NCBI RefSeq assembly: GCF_002967715.1
Contig: NZ_PUIA01000068.1
Coordinates: 62,001-126,000 of the forward strand
Direction: 5' to 3'
Source: Blastopirellula marina
GTDB lineage: Bacteria; Planctomycetota; Planctomycetia; Pirellulales; Pirellulaceae
Length of the DNA stretch: 64,000 bases
Positions 9,421 through 19,514 of this stretch are shown here, piece by piece; positions within the stretch are counted from its first letter, which is position 1, and the number at the start of each line of letters is the position of its first letter. The notes under the pieces were generated by a model. The model searched no databases. It was not told the DNA's origin and saw nothing but the letters and a program-made list of their open reading frames with translations. A program made the position numbers and the translations under genes.

Positions 9421-10184
9421 TACACGGTCTCCATGGGGCGGCGTAACAGCCCTTGATACTGCATGGCCACCTCTTGCGGATCACGAGACCCGTCTGGAGT
9501 AAATTCGGCAATATTCTTTCCGTCCCGCATCACAACCACGCGATCCGCCCACATGGCAACGTTTGGTTCATGTGTAACCGCGACGATGGTGCGTCCCTGC
9601 TCTCGCGATAGCTCGTGCAGCAATTGGCATATTTGCTGCCCAGCATCGAAGTCTAGACTTCCCGTCGGCTCGTCCGCCAGAAGAATCGCCGGATCACAGA
9701 TCAATGCCCGGGCGATCGCGACGCGTTGTTGTTCTCCGCCTGAAAGTGCTCCCGGCTTATGCAGACGGCGATCTTGGAGGTTCAGCCGCCCGAGTACCTG
9801 ATCGACGCGTTTGGACAGATCATTGCTGGATGGGGCTGGCAATCGAATGTTGTCTTCGGCAGTCAGGCTGGAAATCAAGTTGAACGCCTGAAAGACCAGC
9901 CCGATTTCCTTGCCTCGAAACCTAGTCAGTTGAACATCGCTCAGCTGAGAAAGATCCTGTCCGTTGACCAGAACTTTCCCTTCGTCCACATCGGTCAAGC
10001 CGGCGATTGCGTGCAGTAAGGTGCTCTTGCCCGACCCGGAAGCTCCCATGATGACAATGAACTCGCCCGCTTCCGCTGTCAGGTCGACTTCGTTCAGCGC
10101 GGTTATCACCGATTGGCTTCGTCGGAATTGTTTACAAACTCCCTCAACCACCAAGGGGGGAGATGTCTGAGTAGAGGAATTCAT
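9420..10184 (-). CDS. ABC transporter ATP-binding protein, MacB/LolD type (third pair)
   Basis: A 254-residue ATPase from the ATG at 10184; the open frame extends upstream into the end of the preceding permease gene, but homology to MacB/LolD-type ATPases starts only after this Met. Walker A is GASGSGKST (residues 47-55), the signature is [15 protein letters not shown], and Walker B plus D-loop is [11 protein letters not shown]. The FRGKEIGLVFQAFNLI Q-loop is typical of LolD/MacB/FtsE-like ATPases. It lies 32 bp after the second permease gene and would energise the permease encoded directly downstream. Confidence 0.88.
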   Translation of the reverse strand: MNSSTQTSPPLVVEGVCKQFRRSQSVITALNEVDLTAEAGEFIVIMGASGSGKSTLLHAIAGLTDVDEGKVLVNGQDLSQLSDVQLTRFRGKEIGLVFQAFNLISSLTAEDNIRLPAPSSNDLSKRVDQVLGRLNLQDRRLHKPGALSGGEQQRVAIARALICDPAILLADEPTGSLDFDAGQQICQLLHELSREQGRTIVAVTHEPNVAMWADRVVVMRDGKNIAEFTPDGSRDPQEVAMQYQGLLRRPMETV

Positions 10185-10216
10185 GGAGTCAACTTTCGAA
10201 GTAGCTTGATGTGGTT

Positions 10217-13000
10217 CTATGTGGATGCTCGACCGGCCTGCAATAGAGACAGCGGTTCTGCCCTGCCTGAAGAGATCGCTGGCCAAAGTGCCGCCAGGAA
10301 GCAAAGCACGAAAGTGAGAACGTAACCAAAGACAAGTGAGGACCACGGCACGACCAATGGCGTACTCACCCCTTCAAACCATTGATTGCTGACATAGCTG
10401 ACGAGTCCCAGGCAGGTCCAACCGGTCAAGATACCGAATGCCAGACTGAGCCCACTAGCCACGAGGCCGATCATAATTGACTCGGAAATGACAAGCTTGA
10501 CCAAACCGAATCGCCGCAAACCAACAGCTCGCAGTATGCCAAACTCCCAACGCCGTGCGCGGACGGACGCGGCCATCGTATTCACGACACCTAGTGAAAC
10601 GACCAGCAGCGTGACCAACGGAAGCCACCCCATTGCTCTAACCGCCGCACCACCCCGGCGACGCATACTACTGCGAACGTCCTCAAGGGACGTTACCTGC
10701 AAACCGTCGCGACCGAATAGACTGGAGATTCGCCCAGGCCCCTTTCCTGCGGGCCGCCTACCTGCAGATTCGTCGGCAGGCATAGCGGCGACAAACGCTT
10801 CAAGGTCTTGCTGAAGCTGCTCACTCTTCGTGCCCGACTCCGGGTCCAGCCACAGATATTCCAGCATGGGCAATGCAAAATCGTCCCGAACTTCCGTTTC
10901 GGGAGCGAGCACAATGCCAGCCGTCCGAACGAAATGGCGACGAATACCGCTCGTCTTGGTAATCCAGTTGGAACCCGGCATCGACACAATTCCCGCGATG
11001 GTATATTCGACAGGCACTTTTGGTCGGTTCGGGGGAATCATCGTAATTTGATCGCCTACCTTCAGGCCAGCCAGGCGATCGAAGGTATCTGGCACCAAAC
11101 AGCAGCGCCCTTGCTTCAGCTTCGTGAGGGCTTCCTCTCGATTCCCTTGGACGAACGTCAACTGAAATAGAGGATCGCTGCCGGTAAATGCCTTCTCGCA
11201 GTCGAGCCCAATCAGGGAAATGTTATCTTGTCGCACCGCGGAATCTCGCTCGGCCGCATTGAGCGGATCTCCAACAAGTTTCGTCTGCTCGACGGCGATT
11301 TTTAGGCAACGCTCAGAATCAATTCCCTGCACCTCACGAATTTGATCGAATTGTTCGATTGGCAGTCCGTTGGCAAACTTGACAATGGTATCCGGCGTCC
11401 AGTGTCCCGGCACGAAGCCTCCCAGCATGGAATGGCCCCATACCTGGGTTGCCGTATAAAGCCCCAGCCCCAGCATGAGCGAGGCGGCAATGCCTGTCGT
11501 CCGCCACATGTTGGTACTCAACTGGCTTTTGACGAGTCCTGACTGAAGTCGCAAGATCGCGGCGATCAGCGGACTCAATAGCCTTTCAACCCCCAGGATC
11601 ACTAATGGGGACAGTAGTGCAAAACCAAGGACAGTGGCCGGTGCCCCCATCAGCATAATCAAAGCAAATCGAAGCTGTTCAGGCATCGAGACACCATAAA
11701 CAAGCAGCGGATTCACGGCGATAAGCAACAAGCTGACAACTGCGGCCAGAGCATACCATCGCGAATTTTTCGGACGGTCTTGCGTAGGAGCCATCGCTTC
11801 GAGTGGACTAATACGAGTTGCTTTCCAGATCGGGAAGAGCGAGGCTAACAGCGATCCGAGAAATGAACACAGCCCTGTCAGCAGGATGCTCGCCGTTCCG
11901 AGTTGGACCCCGTTGGGAAACAGTTGGGGCGTGGCGTTAGCGAGGACTTGCAACAAAACCCAACCACCTGCGAGGCCACCAACCCATCCGAAAATGGCCA
12001 AGACTAACGCCTCGACCAAAACCAACCAGGCTACCTGCGATCGCCGAAGCCCCACCGCGCGAAGTATAGCCAACTGTCTTGCGCGTTCGTTCACGCCCAT
12101 GCTGAGGGTGGTGAAGATGATAAACGCGGACGCCAGAATGGATAACGCCGTCACAAAATAGGCCTGCTTACGAGCCCCTTCCGCTTCAAATCCAGATGAT
12201 ATCTTCGCGCGGATGTCTTCGGTGCGAAGTAATTCCAAGGCAGGGTCGGCCGAGGCGAGCGTTTCCACTAATACATCAGCAGTCTGGGATGGCCGCAATT
12301 TCACTTCCAGCAAGTTCGTGCCATCTGCCGTACCAGTCAGCGTAGGAATGATACTTCGAGGAACATACGCCGCCACGGACGCAGGCCCTCGATTAACACC
12401 ACCTGGGGCACCTCCCTTCGTCCGTGTCATGGCGAATTCAACTTCGGCCGCAGGCTGTTGAACGACGCCGACAACCGTCAGCTTGATGACCTCCTGGCTT
12501 TTTGTGCGAAATTGAATCGCGTCGCCAGGTCGCAGTTTGAGCGATTCCGCTACGCCGCTGCTAACAACTGCTTCAGTCTCAACACCCGGATCGAGCCAGC
12601 GTCCATCCAGCAGCGGATAGCGTGAGCCCTTGGCGTTGGTACCGACAACACTTGGCCAAAACCGTTGCGGAGGACCGTCGGCATCGGGCAAAGGTTCGGC
12701 GCGGCGGAACATCATCTTGAACTGAGTAACCGGGTTGGCCGATTCCACCGCCGGATGGTTTGCGACGGCTGTAATCATCTCTGGAGAGATCCACTGGTCT
12801 ACATCGGAGGGCACAACGAACGCGGTGTAACTCCCGACGAAGCCCTCAGTCTGCTCATCGAACCGCGAAGCGATGGCCTCATACGCCGAGACAACCCATA
12901 GAACGACACCAATAGCCGCGATCATCGCCATGGCAGTCAAGAGAAAGCGAATCTTTTGCTGACGTGCGTGGGCGATGAATAGTTTCCATGTCAGGTTCAT
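10217..13000 (-). CDS. ABC transporter permease, MacB/FtsX type with two FtsX modules (second pair)
   Basis: A 927-residue paralogue of the other two permeases, with the same order: N-terminal helix, periplasmic core, FtsX bundle with MGVNERARQLAILRAVGL, a middle pair of helices, second periplasmic domain, C-terminal FtsX bundle with RARRWEFGILRAVGL. The start overlaps the stop of its ATPase gene by 4 bp (ATGA). A short basic, Gly/Pro-containing loop (AGRRPAGKGPGR) lies in the second periplasmic part. The three permeases share motifs along their full length, which indicates tandem duplication of an ATPase-permease cassette. Substrate unknown. Confidence 0.85.
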   Translation of the reverse strand: MNLTWKLFIAHARQQKIRFLLTAMAMIAAIGVVLWVVSAYEAIASRFDEQTEGFVGSYTAFVVPSDVDQWISPEMITAVANHPAVESANPVTQFKMMFRRAEPLPDADGPPQRFWPSVVGTNAKGSRYPLLDGRWLDPGVETEAVVSSGVAESLKLRPGDAIQFRTKSQEVIKLTVVGVVQQPAAEVEFAMTRTKGGAPGGVNRGPASVAAYVPRSIIPTLTGTADGTNLLEVKLRPSQTADVLVETLASADPALELLRTEDIRAKISSGFEAEGARKQAYFVTALSILASAFIIFTTLSMGVNERARQLAILRAVGLRRSQVAWLVLVEALVLAIFGWVGGLAGGWVLLQVLANATPQLFPNGVQLGTASILLTGLCSFLGSLLASLFPIWKATRISPLEAMAPTQDRPKNSRWYALAAVVSLLLIAVNPLLVYGVSMPEQLRFALIMLMGAPATVLGFALLSPLVILGVERLLSPLIAAILRLQSGLVKSQLSTNMWRTTGIAASLMLGLGLYTATQVWGHSMLGGFVPGHWTPDTIVKFANGLPIEQFDQIREVQGIDSERCLKIAVEQTKLVGDPLNAAERDSAVRQDNISLIGLDCEKAFTGSDPLFQLTFVQGNREEALTKLKQGRCCLVPDTFDRLAGLKVGDQITMIPPNRPKVPVEYTIAGIVSMPGSNWITKTSGIRRHFVRTAGIVLAPETEVRDDFALPMLEYLWLDPESGTKSEQLQQDLEAFVAAMPADESAGRRPAGKGPGRISSLFGRDGLQVTSLEDVRSSMRRRGGAAVRAMGWLPLVTLLVVSLGVVNTMAASVRARRWEFGILRAVGLRRFGLVKLVISESIMIGLVASGLSLAFGILTGWTCLGLVSYVSNQWFEGVSTPLVVPWSSLVFGYVLTFVLCFLAALWPAISSGRAEPLSLLQAGRAST

Positions 13001-13800
13001 ACGGCACCTAACGCAGGCTGACTGGAGATGGTTTCCTGATAGCGAATCGCCAGTGACTGGGCATCAGGGAACTGGTCGGTATTCCAATCTGAACATACGG
13101 AGCCATCCTTCATAACAACGACGCGACCAGCCCAAGCCGCAACCGCAGGTTCGTGCGTTACCATCACGATACTTCGACCTTCCTCTTGATTCAGCTCTTT
13201 GAGCAGTGAGCAAATCGCATTGCCATTGCCGGAATCGAGACTTCCGGTTGGCTCGTCGGCGAGAATGATGGCAGGATCGGTGACCAGTGCCCGGGCAATT
13301 GCCACACGTTGCTGCTCACCACCACTCATCGCATCGGGCCGATGGCCAATCCTGCCACCGAGCCCCAACCGATCGAGCAAATGCTTGGCCCTTTCTTGCG
13401 CATTCGCGGAAGCTCGGCCTCCTTCAGCCATCAGGGGAAGCATTACGTTTTCCAGTGCCGAGAGCGCGGCGACCAAATTAAACTGCTGGAAGACCAACCC
13501 GATTCGTCTACGCCGAAAATCGGTCAGCCTTCCGTCCGGCATGACAGAAAGGTCTTCTCCTTCCACGTTCACGGAACCAGAATCGGGGCGTGTGAGCCCC
13601 GCCATCACATGAAGCAATGTGCTCTTGCCACATCCACTGGGCCCCATTATCGCCGCAAATTCGCCCGGTTGAATCGACAGAGAAACGCTATTGAGCGCCT
13701 GCACGAGATTCACCCCTTGGCGAAACGTCTTTACCAAGTCGACCGATTGCAAGGGAGTGGATTGTTCGTTGGGCATATCGGGAGCGATATTGCTCGACAT
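12997..13800 (-). CDS. ABC transporter ATP-binding protein, MacB/LolD type (second pair)
   Basis: A 267-residue ATPase. I choose the ATG at 13800 because it has AGGAAG about 8 nt upstream and the ABC homology begins soon after; the 75 in-frame codons before it run into the preceding permease gene. Walker A GPSGCGKST, signature [15 protein letters not shown], Walker [12 protein letters not shown], and the FRRRRIGLVFQQFNLVAAL Q-loop are all intact. The gap to the first permease gene is 112 bp, the largest inside the operon, so an internal promoter is possible. Overlaps its permease partner by 4 bp. Confidence 0.88.
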   Translation of the reverse strand: MSSNIAPDMPNEQSTPLQSVDLVKTFRQGVNLVQALNSVSLSIQPGEFAAIMGPSGCGKSTLLHVMAGLTRPDSGSVNVEGEDLSVMPDGRLTDFRRRRIGLVFQQFNLVAALSALENVMLPLMAEGGRASANAQERAKHLLDRLGLGGRIGHRPDAMSGGEQQRVAIARALVTDPAIILADEPTGSLDSGNGNAICSLLKELNQEEGRSIVMVTHEPAVAAWAGRVVVMKDGSVCSDWNTDQFPDAQSLAIRYQETISSQPALGAV

Positions 13801-13912
13801 TTTTGGTTCTTCCTCATGAGCATGACAGTCCATGCATTCTGTGTTCAAGCAGGCGTCAATTCCTGGACCAATGGACCGAGCAACCTCGATTTTGTTCTGC
13901 TCTGGCAAAGTA

Positions 13913-16900
13913 TCATGCAACGGTACGTCCAGCCTGAAGCAGGCGAAGCGGCTCCTGTCGCCCGGCAGAGATCGCTGGCCAAAGTGCCGCGGCAAGGCAA
14001 AGAAGCAACGTGATACCACAGCCAAACAGAAGCTGGTTCCACGGAAGAATCAACGTCGGTGCCATCCCGCCGAAGAAACTCACGTATTGCGAAATTCCAA
14101 CGCCACACCAGCCAGCCATCACGCCGAAACCGGCACTCAACACGCAGGCAACGAGTCCGATCAGAATTCCTTCCGCCAAAATCATACGGACCAAACCCCA
14201 GCGTGTGAGACCCAGTGAACGCATTACGCCCATGTCCCATTGGCGAGTTCGGACCGATGCCAAAATCGTATTGAGGACTCCGATCGCTGATACGGCGAGG
14301 GTAACCAGCGGGAGCTGTCCCATTCCCCAGATCATCCCAGCAGCTCGGCCTTGGATCCTTTCCCGAACGTCATCGACCGTCGTAATACGAACTGTCGAAC
14401 CGAAATTTCGTGCGGCGAACTCCCAGGTTCCCTGACCATTGACGGGTTGACGTTCTCCCTCGTATCGATCGCCAATCGTCTGCATGACGCTACCCAATTT
14501 GGCGTAGTCGACGCCAGGCTCGGTATCCATCCAGAAGAAGTTCGTTTCCGGCAAGTTAAAGTCGCGACGAACATCGTCGAAGTCTGCAAAGACCATCGCC
14601 GCCGAACGACCACTTTGGCGGCGCAGTCCCGAGAATTTCGTCATCCAATGCCAACCTTGCAAATGGACGACCCCGGCGATCTCATACCTCACCGTCTTGT
14701 CAGGTGAGTATGGTGGGATTAACTCGAAAGAGTCGCCAATTTTCAGCCCAGATGCTTTGGCAAAGTGATCTGGAACCACACATGCATTTGTTTCTTTCAT
14801 CCGTTTCGCCGCCGAGACACGGTCTCCGTCGACAAAGTCGAGATGCAACAATGGATCGTCAGCGCCGATCCCTCGCTCGGGATCGATACCAATCAAAACG
14901 ATGTTGTCCTGCCGTGCAACCGAAGATCGTTCCTCGCTGCCTGTGATGTCCCCAACTAGTTTCGGCTGCTCGACTGCGAGGGGTAGACAGCGTTGCGGCT
15001 TGACACCTGTCGCATGGGCAACTGCTTCCCATTCCGAATCTGGGAGTCCGCCGGTGGTAAAGTTGACCAGTGTATCAGGAGCCCATTCACCAGGAACAAA
15101 TGGTCCCAACATCGAATAGCCCCAAACCTGAGTCGCAATGAATAAGCCCAAGCCAAGCGTGAGAGCAACGGAAGTTCCCAAGGTCCTCCAGAAATTGCTA
15201 CTCAGCTGTGACTCTAGTAAGCGCGAATCAAGCCGGAAGAGCCATGCTAGTGGAGCAGCCAAATACCGTTCGGTAATGGAGATGGCCAGCGGTGTTAAAA
15301 GCAAGAAGCCGACAGCCATCGTGGAACATCCCAGCGCTGCGTAGATTCCATAGCGTGATTCATCCGACATCGGCACATAAAAGACGAGCAGCGGATTCAC
15401 AAAGATCAAGGTCAAGCCGACAACTACCGCTGGCACGATGTAACGTGTTCCTGGCGAGATCGGTTGAGGGGCCATGGCATCCAGAGGGCTGACACGCGTT
15501 GCTCGCCACGCTGGGATAACGGCGGCGACGATGGCACCGCCAAACGCACAGATTCCCGAGAGCATGATCGACCAAGAGCCAAGCGTCGCTCCGTTTCGCA
15601 GAAAATCGGGCTGCGACCACGCTACCACTTGCAGCAATAGCCAGCCTGCCGCTAAACCGCCCAACCAGCCGATCAACCCTAAAACGATACTTTCGACCGA
15701 TATGATCGCCGCTACCTGTCCCTTTGTTAGCGCGATCGCGCGGAGGACGGCAAACTGCCGAGTGCGTTCGTGAACGCCCATACTAAGTGTGGTGAAGATA
15801 ATGAACAGTGAAGCCAACATGGAAATGCCCGTCGCGGAATAGGCTTGGCCACGCATGCTGGCAACCGACCGCCCTGCCGAGAGATCTTGCTCGATATCAG
15901 TGGCCGATTGAAGTTCGGCCTTGCTCCCCATACTGGCCAGTTCGCGCGTCCACTTGCTTTCAAATGCCGGGCCTGCCGACATCTCTTTCATGGCAACTGC
16001 GGCATAGTCAATTCGAGGTTCCTGTCCGGTCACTTTGCCCATGGCCAACATGGGAATGTAAAGGGCCGTCGTCGCCGGTCCTCTTGATGGAGCAGGCGAA
16101 CCTCTTCCCACTGAAGGCAGCGAACGCACTTGATCGACAATGCCCACTAGTTTTAGTCGCTGTGTGTTGGTTTCGAATTTGATCACAAACTCGTCCCCGA
16201 CCGAGACTCCGAACGCCTCCGCTGATCCACGACTGATCACCGCGTCGATCGTGTCACCGAATTCGATTTTGCCTGTATCAATCCACGAACCATCGGTCAT
16301 TGGGTAGGGAGGCGAGTCTGCCGTCGTACCAATCAGAGAAATGTACCGAAACAACGGGCCGCCTCTCCCTAGTCCGCTCGATCCGCCTGTCCCTCGCGAT
16401 CCTCCCGAAGCGGCACCACCGGGTCGTCCCCCGCGTCCGGCACCAGATCCACCACCGGGCTGTCCTCCACGTCCACCACCCGGGCCTCCACGCCCCGACC
16501 TGTCACCGCGATCAGCCTCGCTCCCCTGAGGTCCACGCTGCCCGCGTGGTGAATCTTTCAGGCCCACTGAAGCGCCGGAAGTCTCGAAGGGAAGGATTTC
16601 AACGTGAGCTTGAACACCCAGATCGACTGACGCCACCGATGGATCGGCTTGAAGTACGGCAATGATGTCTTGCGGTACTGAGTCTTCACCCGAAGGTGGG
16701 CTTCCGGGACGCAGATCCGATACTGGAGGGACGACATAAAAGTGGTACTGTCCCATGTATTCGTCGGAAAACTCATCAAACTGGGCGACCAGTGCGTCGT
16801 ACCCACTGACAACCCAGACTACCATGCAGGCCGAGGCAATCATGGCCAATGAAGTCAGAATCAGCCGCCCCGGATATTGTCGGATGTAAGATCCGACTAT

Positions 16901-16918
16901 TTTCAGCACCACGTTCAT
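13913..16918 (-). CDS. ABC transporter permease, MacB/FtsX type with Gly-rich periplasmic insertion (first pair)
   Basis: A 1001-residue paralogue of the two downstream permeases. The extra length is mostly a Gly/Arg/Pro/Ser-rich low-complexity segment (about residues 122-190) in the first periplasmic domain, just before the GTTADSPPYPMTDG segment that matches its paralogues. The FtsX signatures are MGVHERTRQFAVLRAIAL in the middle and TRQWDMGVMRSLGL near the C terminus. The ATG overlaps the stop of the ATPase gene by 4 bp. It is the first permease of a three-cassette operon. Substrate unknown; in other bacteria relatives move lipoproteins, peptides, macrolides or siderophores across the envelope. 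Confidence 0.85.
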   Translation of the reverse strand: MNVVLKIVGSYIRQYPGRLILTSLAMIASACMVVWVVSGYDALVAQFDEFSDEYMGQYHFYVVPPVSDLRPGSPPSGEDSVPQDIIAVLQADPSVASVDLGVQAHVEILPFETSGASVGLKDSPRGQRGPQGSEADRGDRSGRGGPGGGRGGQPGGGSGAGRGGRPGGAASGGSRGTGGSSGLGRGGPLFRYISLIGTTADSPPYPMTDGSWIDTGKIEFGDTIDAVISRGSAEAFGVSVGDEFVIKFETNTQRLKLVGIVDQVRSLPSVGRGSPAPSRGPATTALYIPMLAMGKVTGQEPRIDYAAVAMKEMSAGPAFESKWTRELASMGSKAELQSATDIEQDLSAGRSVASMRGQAYSATGISMLASLFIIFTTLSMGVHERTRQFAVLRAIALTKGQVAAIISVESIVLGLIGWLGGLAAGWLLLQVVAWSQPDFLRNGATLGSWSIMLSGICAFGGAIVAAVIPAWRATRVSPLDAMAPQPISPGTRYIVPAVVVGLTLIFVNPLLVFYVPMSDESRYGIYAALGCSTMAVGFLLLTPLAISITERYLAAPLAWLFRLDSRLLESQLSSNFWRTLGTSVALTLGLGLFIATQVWGYSMLGPFVPGEWAPDTLVNFTTGGLPDSEWEAVAHATGVKPQRCLPLAVEQPKLVGDITGSEERSSVARQDNIVLIGIDPERGIGADDPLLHLDFVDGDRVSAAKRMKETNACVVPDHFAKASGLKIGDSFELIPPYSPDKTVRYEIAGVVHLQGWHWMTKFSGLRRQSGRSAAMVFADFDDVRRDFNLPETNFFWMDTEPGVDYAKLGSVMQTIGDRYEGERQPVNGQGTWEFAARNFGSTVRITTVDDVRERIQGRAAGMIWGMGQLPLVTLAVSAIGVLNTILASVRTRQWDMGVMRSLGLTRWGLVRMILAEGILIGLVACVLSAGFGVMAGWCGVGISQYVSFFGGMAPTLILPWNQLLFGCGITLLLCLAAALWPAISAGRQEPLRLLQAGRTVA

Positions 16919-17682
16919 ACGGCTGCCTCCGATGCATCCAGGGCATTTTGATAGTGTGTCGCCAACGAAAGCGCGTCGGGAAACTGAGCCGTCTCGAAGT
17001 CATCAATCATGTGACCGTCCTTCAACACGATGACACGTTTCGCCCAGATGGCGACCGCCGGCTCATGCGTAACGACAACGATGGTCCTTTGTTGTTCCGT
17101 ACACAGTTCGCTGAGTATCTGACAAATCCCCTTCCCTGTCGTCGTATCGAGACTACCAGTGGGTTCGTCTGCGAGTACGATTGCTGGATCGGTGATTAAA
17201 GCCCGCGCGATGGCAACGCGTTGCTGCTCCCCACCACTGAGAGCATCGGGACGATGCTTCCGCCGAGCTGCAATTCCTAATCGATCGAGAAGCTTATCCA
17301 GCGACTCCTTTACATCGCCTGTACGTCCACTCGCAAAGAGTGGGAGCGTGATGTTGTCTTCGGCAGTAAGCGTTGGGATCAAGTTGAACGACTGAAACAC
17401 AAGTCCGATCTTTTCGCGGCGAAAGTGCGTCAACCTGCCATCGTTCATCTGGGAAATGTCTTGTCCATCAACCAGAATCTCCCCTTCGTCACAGCGTGTC
17501 AGTCCAGCCATCAGATGCATGAGCGTGCTCTTTCCAGAACCGCTTGGCCCCATCACGGCCACAAATGAACCTCGCTGAATTTCCAGGCTGACATTCTTGA
17601 GGGCCTCGACAACGTGATCTCCCTGATGAAAGAGCTTCGTCAGATTCCGAGCAGAAAGTGGAATAACCCCATCTGTATCCAT
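16915..17682 (-). CDS. ABC transporter ATP-binding protein, MacB/LolD type (first pair)
   Basis: A 255-residue ATPase if started at the ATG at 17682; a TTG nine codons upstream (17709) is also in frame and has an AGGTG only 3 nt away, so the exact start is open. Walker [10 protein letters not shown], signature [15 protein letters not shown], Walker [12 protein letters not shown] and the [17 protein letters not shown]-loop are present. First gene of the six-gene operon; its promoter should lie in the 700-bp gap before the DUF1559 gene, where a Fur-box-like site is visible. Confidence 0.87.
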   Translation of the reverse strand: MDTDGVIPLSARNLTKLFHQGDHVVEALKNVSLEIQRGSFVAVMGPSGSGKSTLMHLMAGLTRCDEGEILVDGQDISQMNDGRLTHFRREKIGLVFQSFNLIPTLTAEDNITLPLFASGRTGDVKESLDKLLDRLGIAARRKHRPDALSGGEQQRVAIARALITDPAIVLADEPTGSLDTTTGKGICQILSELCTEQQRTIVVVTHEPAVAIWAKRVIVLKDGHMIDDFETAQFPDALSLATHYQNALDASEAAV

Positions 17683-18389
17683 GTCATTCACCCAAATTAC
17701 GTTTGCCAAACACCTAATGTTCCAACGGGACCGAGGTGCGATCTGTGCGTAGCGGGAAGCGAACGGTCAGTAAGAAGAACAGACCATCCGAAACAATCGC
17801 TCAGTGGCTGAGCCAAGCTAGAAGAGGTGGCTTGGGCATTGCTGTGAGAATCACTATCGATATAGATGCAACCATATCGGCTCACTTTGCGTTTTGCAAG
17901 ATAGCCGTTAGCTAATTAACAAAGTAATTCCAACAACCAATGTTCTTTACACAATAATTCTCAATACACTTGCTACACTAAGTCGCAAAAGTCGACACGC
18001 GTGTCGTCCAAACAGACACATCACACTTTGCCCTGGTGCGTAGCGATCCGCTAATAATCTAATTTTTACAAGGATTATAACACAGTCAAAGTCGTCCAAT
18101 CATCGGGAACAGCAATTGCTTCTGAGGAATTGATCCCACTTGGTGACCGTCAGTCATCTCAAATAAGACAACTATAGGCAGCCGATAAAAACCACCTATC
18201 AGGGTTGTTGCGGTAAATTTGAAAAGCAGTATCATTCTCACTATTGATACAACATATCAATTACACACACTTCACTTATTGAGACTAGCCAGGTTCCGGT
18301 CAGTCCGACCTCCCGCCACGTCCATTTAGTTACTTCATGTAATTTTCGGAAACAGTTGCTTCATGCGAACTGTTCGGGAGGACAAAAAG
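17683..18389. promoter_or_regulatory. Divergent promoter region between the ABC operon and the DUF1559 gene
   Basis: About 700 bp without a supportable gene, more AT-rich than its surroundings, separating two divergent units. Besides the Fur-like site at 17949-17963, an ATTCTCA half-site recurs at 18234-18240. I do not see an unambiguous -35/-10 pair for either direction. Confidence 0.5.
17949..17963. promoter_or_regulatory. Fur-box-like site
   Basis: ACACAATAATTCTCA matches the 7-1-7 Fur consensus TGATAATNATTATCA at 10 of 14 defined positions. It lies about 270 bp upstream of the first ABC ATPase gene and is near genes for siderophore-esterase-like enzymes. This is a single-site match by eye in AT-rich DNA, so it is a hypothesis only. 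Confidence 0.3.
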
Positions 18390-19415
18390 ATGAGACGCGG
18401 CGCGGGATTTACGTTGGTTGAGTTGCTTGTAGTCATTGCCATCATTGGCATTCTTATCGCCTTGCTGTTACCAGCAGTGCAGCAGGCACGCGAAGCAGCC
18501 CGGCGAATGTCATGCACCAATAATCTGAAACAGCTCGGATTGGCGACACACAACTACGCCGATACGTATGCCCAGGTGTTTCCAAACGCTGGATTCTCTG
18601 ATCCTCGCGGTTATCCAAATGACTATTCACCGTTGGCGAAGATCCTTCCTTACATCGAACAAGAAAATCTCCAAGACCTAATTGACTTCAGTTTCTACCT
18701 GGGCCATCCGCGGTTTGGTCTTCCGGTCGAGGTTCACAATATCGTGAAGTATCCAGTCGACACGCTTCTCTGCCCCAGCGCTCCGGGAGAAGCCGTCCAC
18801 CTAACCACCTCCGGAAGTGACACGATCGAAGTGGCTGGTGCCAACTATGGCATCAACGCCGGCAACGGCCTAGATTACGCGAGCGACAAAAACGTGTTTC
18901 ACCCATCGTTCGCCGCAAACAATGGCTTGTGCTGGGTGGATGCGAAAGTGAAATTTGCCTCGATTACCGACGGCACGACCAATACTGTTCTTTGGTCCGA
19001 GTCGCCGATTGGTCCCGGTGACGACCCCGCTAGCGCAACCCCGCTTCAAGACCCACGCCTTTACCGTGCTTCGATTGATACTGATATTCTCAGCTATGGG
19101 CAGTCGGCCAACGCTGGCGGCATCGACTCGGTGTCGAGTAATATTACCGGTTGGCAAGGCCGACGTTTCTTCAGTTGGCTACGGGGCTGCGATCCTTCCG
19201 GACCGCTTCTGTGCGGATTGCTTTCCCCGAATAACTCGGCCCCAGACCCGACCGGTGGTTCTGCCAAGGCGAATGCGGCACGTAGCTTTCATACCGGCGG
19301 GGTAAACGTCTGCCTGGCCGACGGTAGTGTGCGATTCATCCCCGACACGATCAACATCGACACCTGGCATGCCCTCTGGTCGCGCGACGGGGGAGAAGTT
19401 GTTTCCGGTTTGTAG
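18390..19415 (+). CDS. DUF1559 family prepilin-like protein
   Basis: A 341-residue protein with a type IV prepilin/pseudopilin N terminus: [20 protein letters not shown] followed by [13 protein letters not shown], cleaved after the Gly by prepilin peptidase in the family. The C-terminal motif SFHTGGVNVCLADGSVRFI is the DUF1559 hallmark. Planctomycetes encode dozens of these; their role is unproven but thought to be in pseudopilus-like or surface structures. The ATG at 18390 follows GGGAGGA at 8 nt, which decides against the in-frame ATG nine codons earlier. It precedes the PepSY/DUF2271/DUF4198 genes by 99 bp and may or may not be cotranscribed. Confidence 0.9.
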   Translation: MRRGAGFTLVELLVVIAIIGILIALLLPAVQQAREAARRMSCTNNLKQLGLATHNYADTYAQVFPNAGFSDPRGYPNDYSPLAKILPYIEQENLQDLIDFSFYLGHPRFGLPVEVHNIVKYPVDTLLCPSAPGEAVHLTTSGSDTIEVAGANYGINAGNGLDYASDKNVFHPSFAANNGLCWVDAKVKFASITDGTTNTVLWSESPIGPGDDPASATPLQDPRLYRASIDTDILSYGQSANAGGIDSVSSNITGWQGRRFFSWLRGCDPSGPLLCGLLSPNNSAPDPTGGSAKANAARSFHTGGVNVCLADGSVRFIPDTINIDTWHALWSRDGGEVVSGL

Positions 19416-19514
19416 TCACCGGACGCTCGACTGAATCGCAAAGCATCTTGCCATAATCGAGGTCCAATGCGCCCAGGCGGCACGGTAGAATCAATTGCCC
19501 CCTGGGCCAAGACA

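Noticed and set aside
10340-13000. Long plus-strand open frames inside the ABC transporter genes
   Set aside because: They are antisense shadows of strongly supported minus-strand genes with intact motifs.
16380-16560. G/C-rich short repeats that resemble a CRISPR-like or VNTR array
   Set aside because: No regular repeat-spacer structure; it encodes the Gly/Arg-rich loop of the first permease.
18220-18260. Second Fur-box candidate (ATCATTCTCACTATTGATA)
   Set aside because: Only one half-site fits the consensus; the other half scores poorly, so I kept only the site at 17949.
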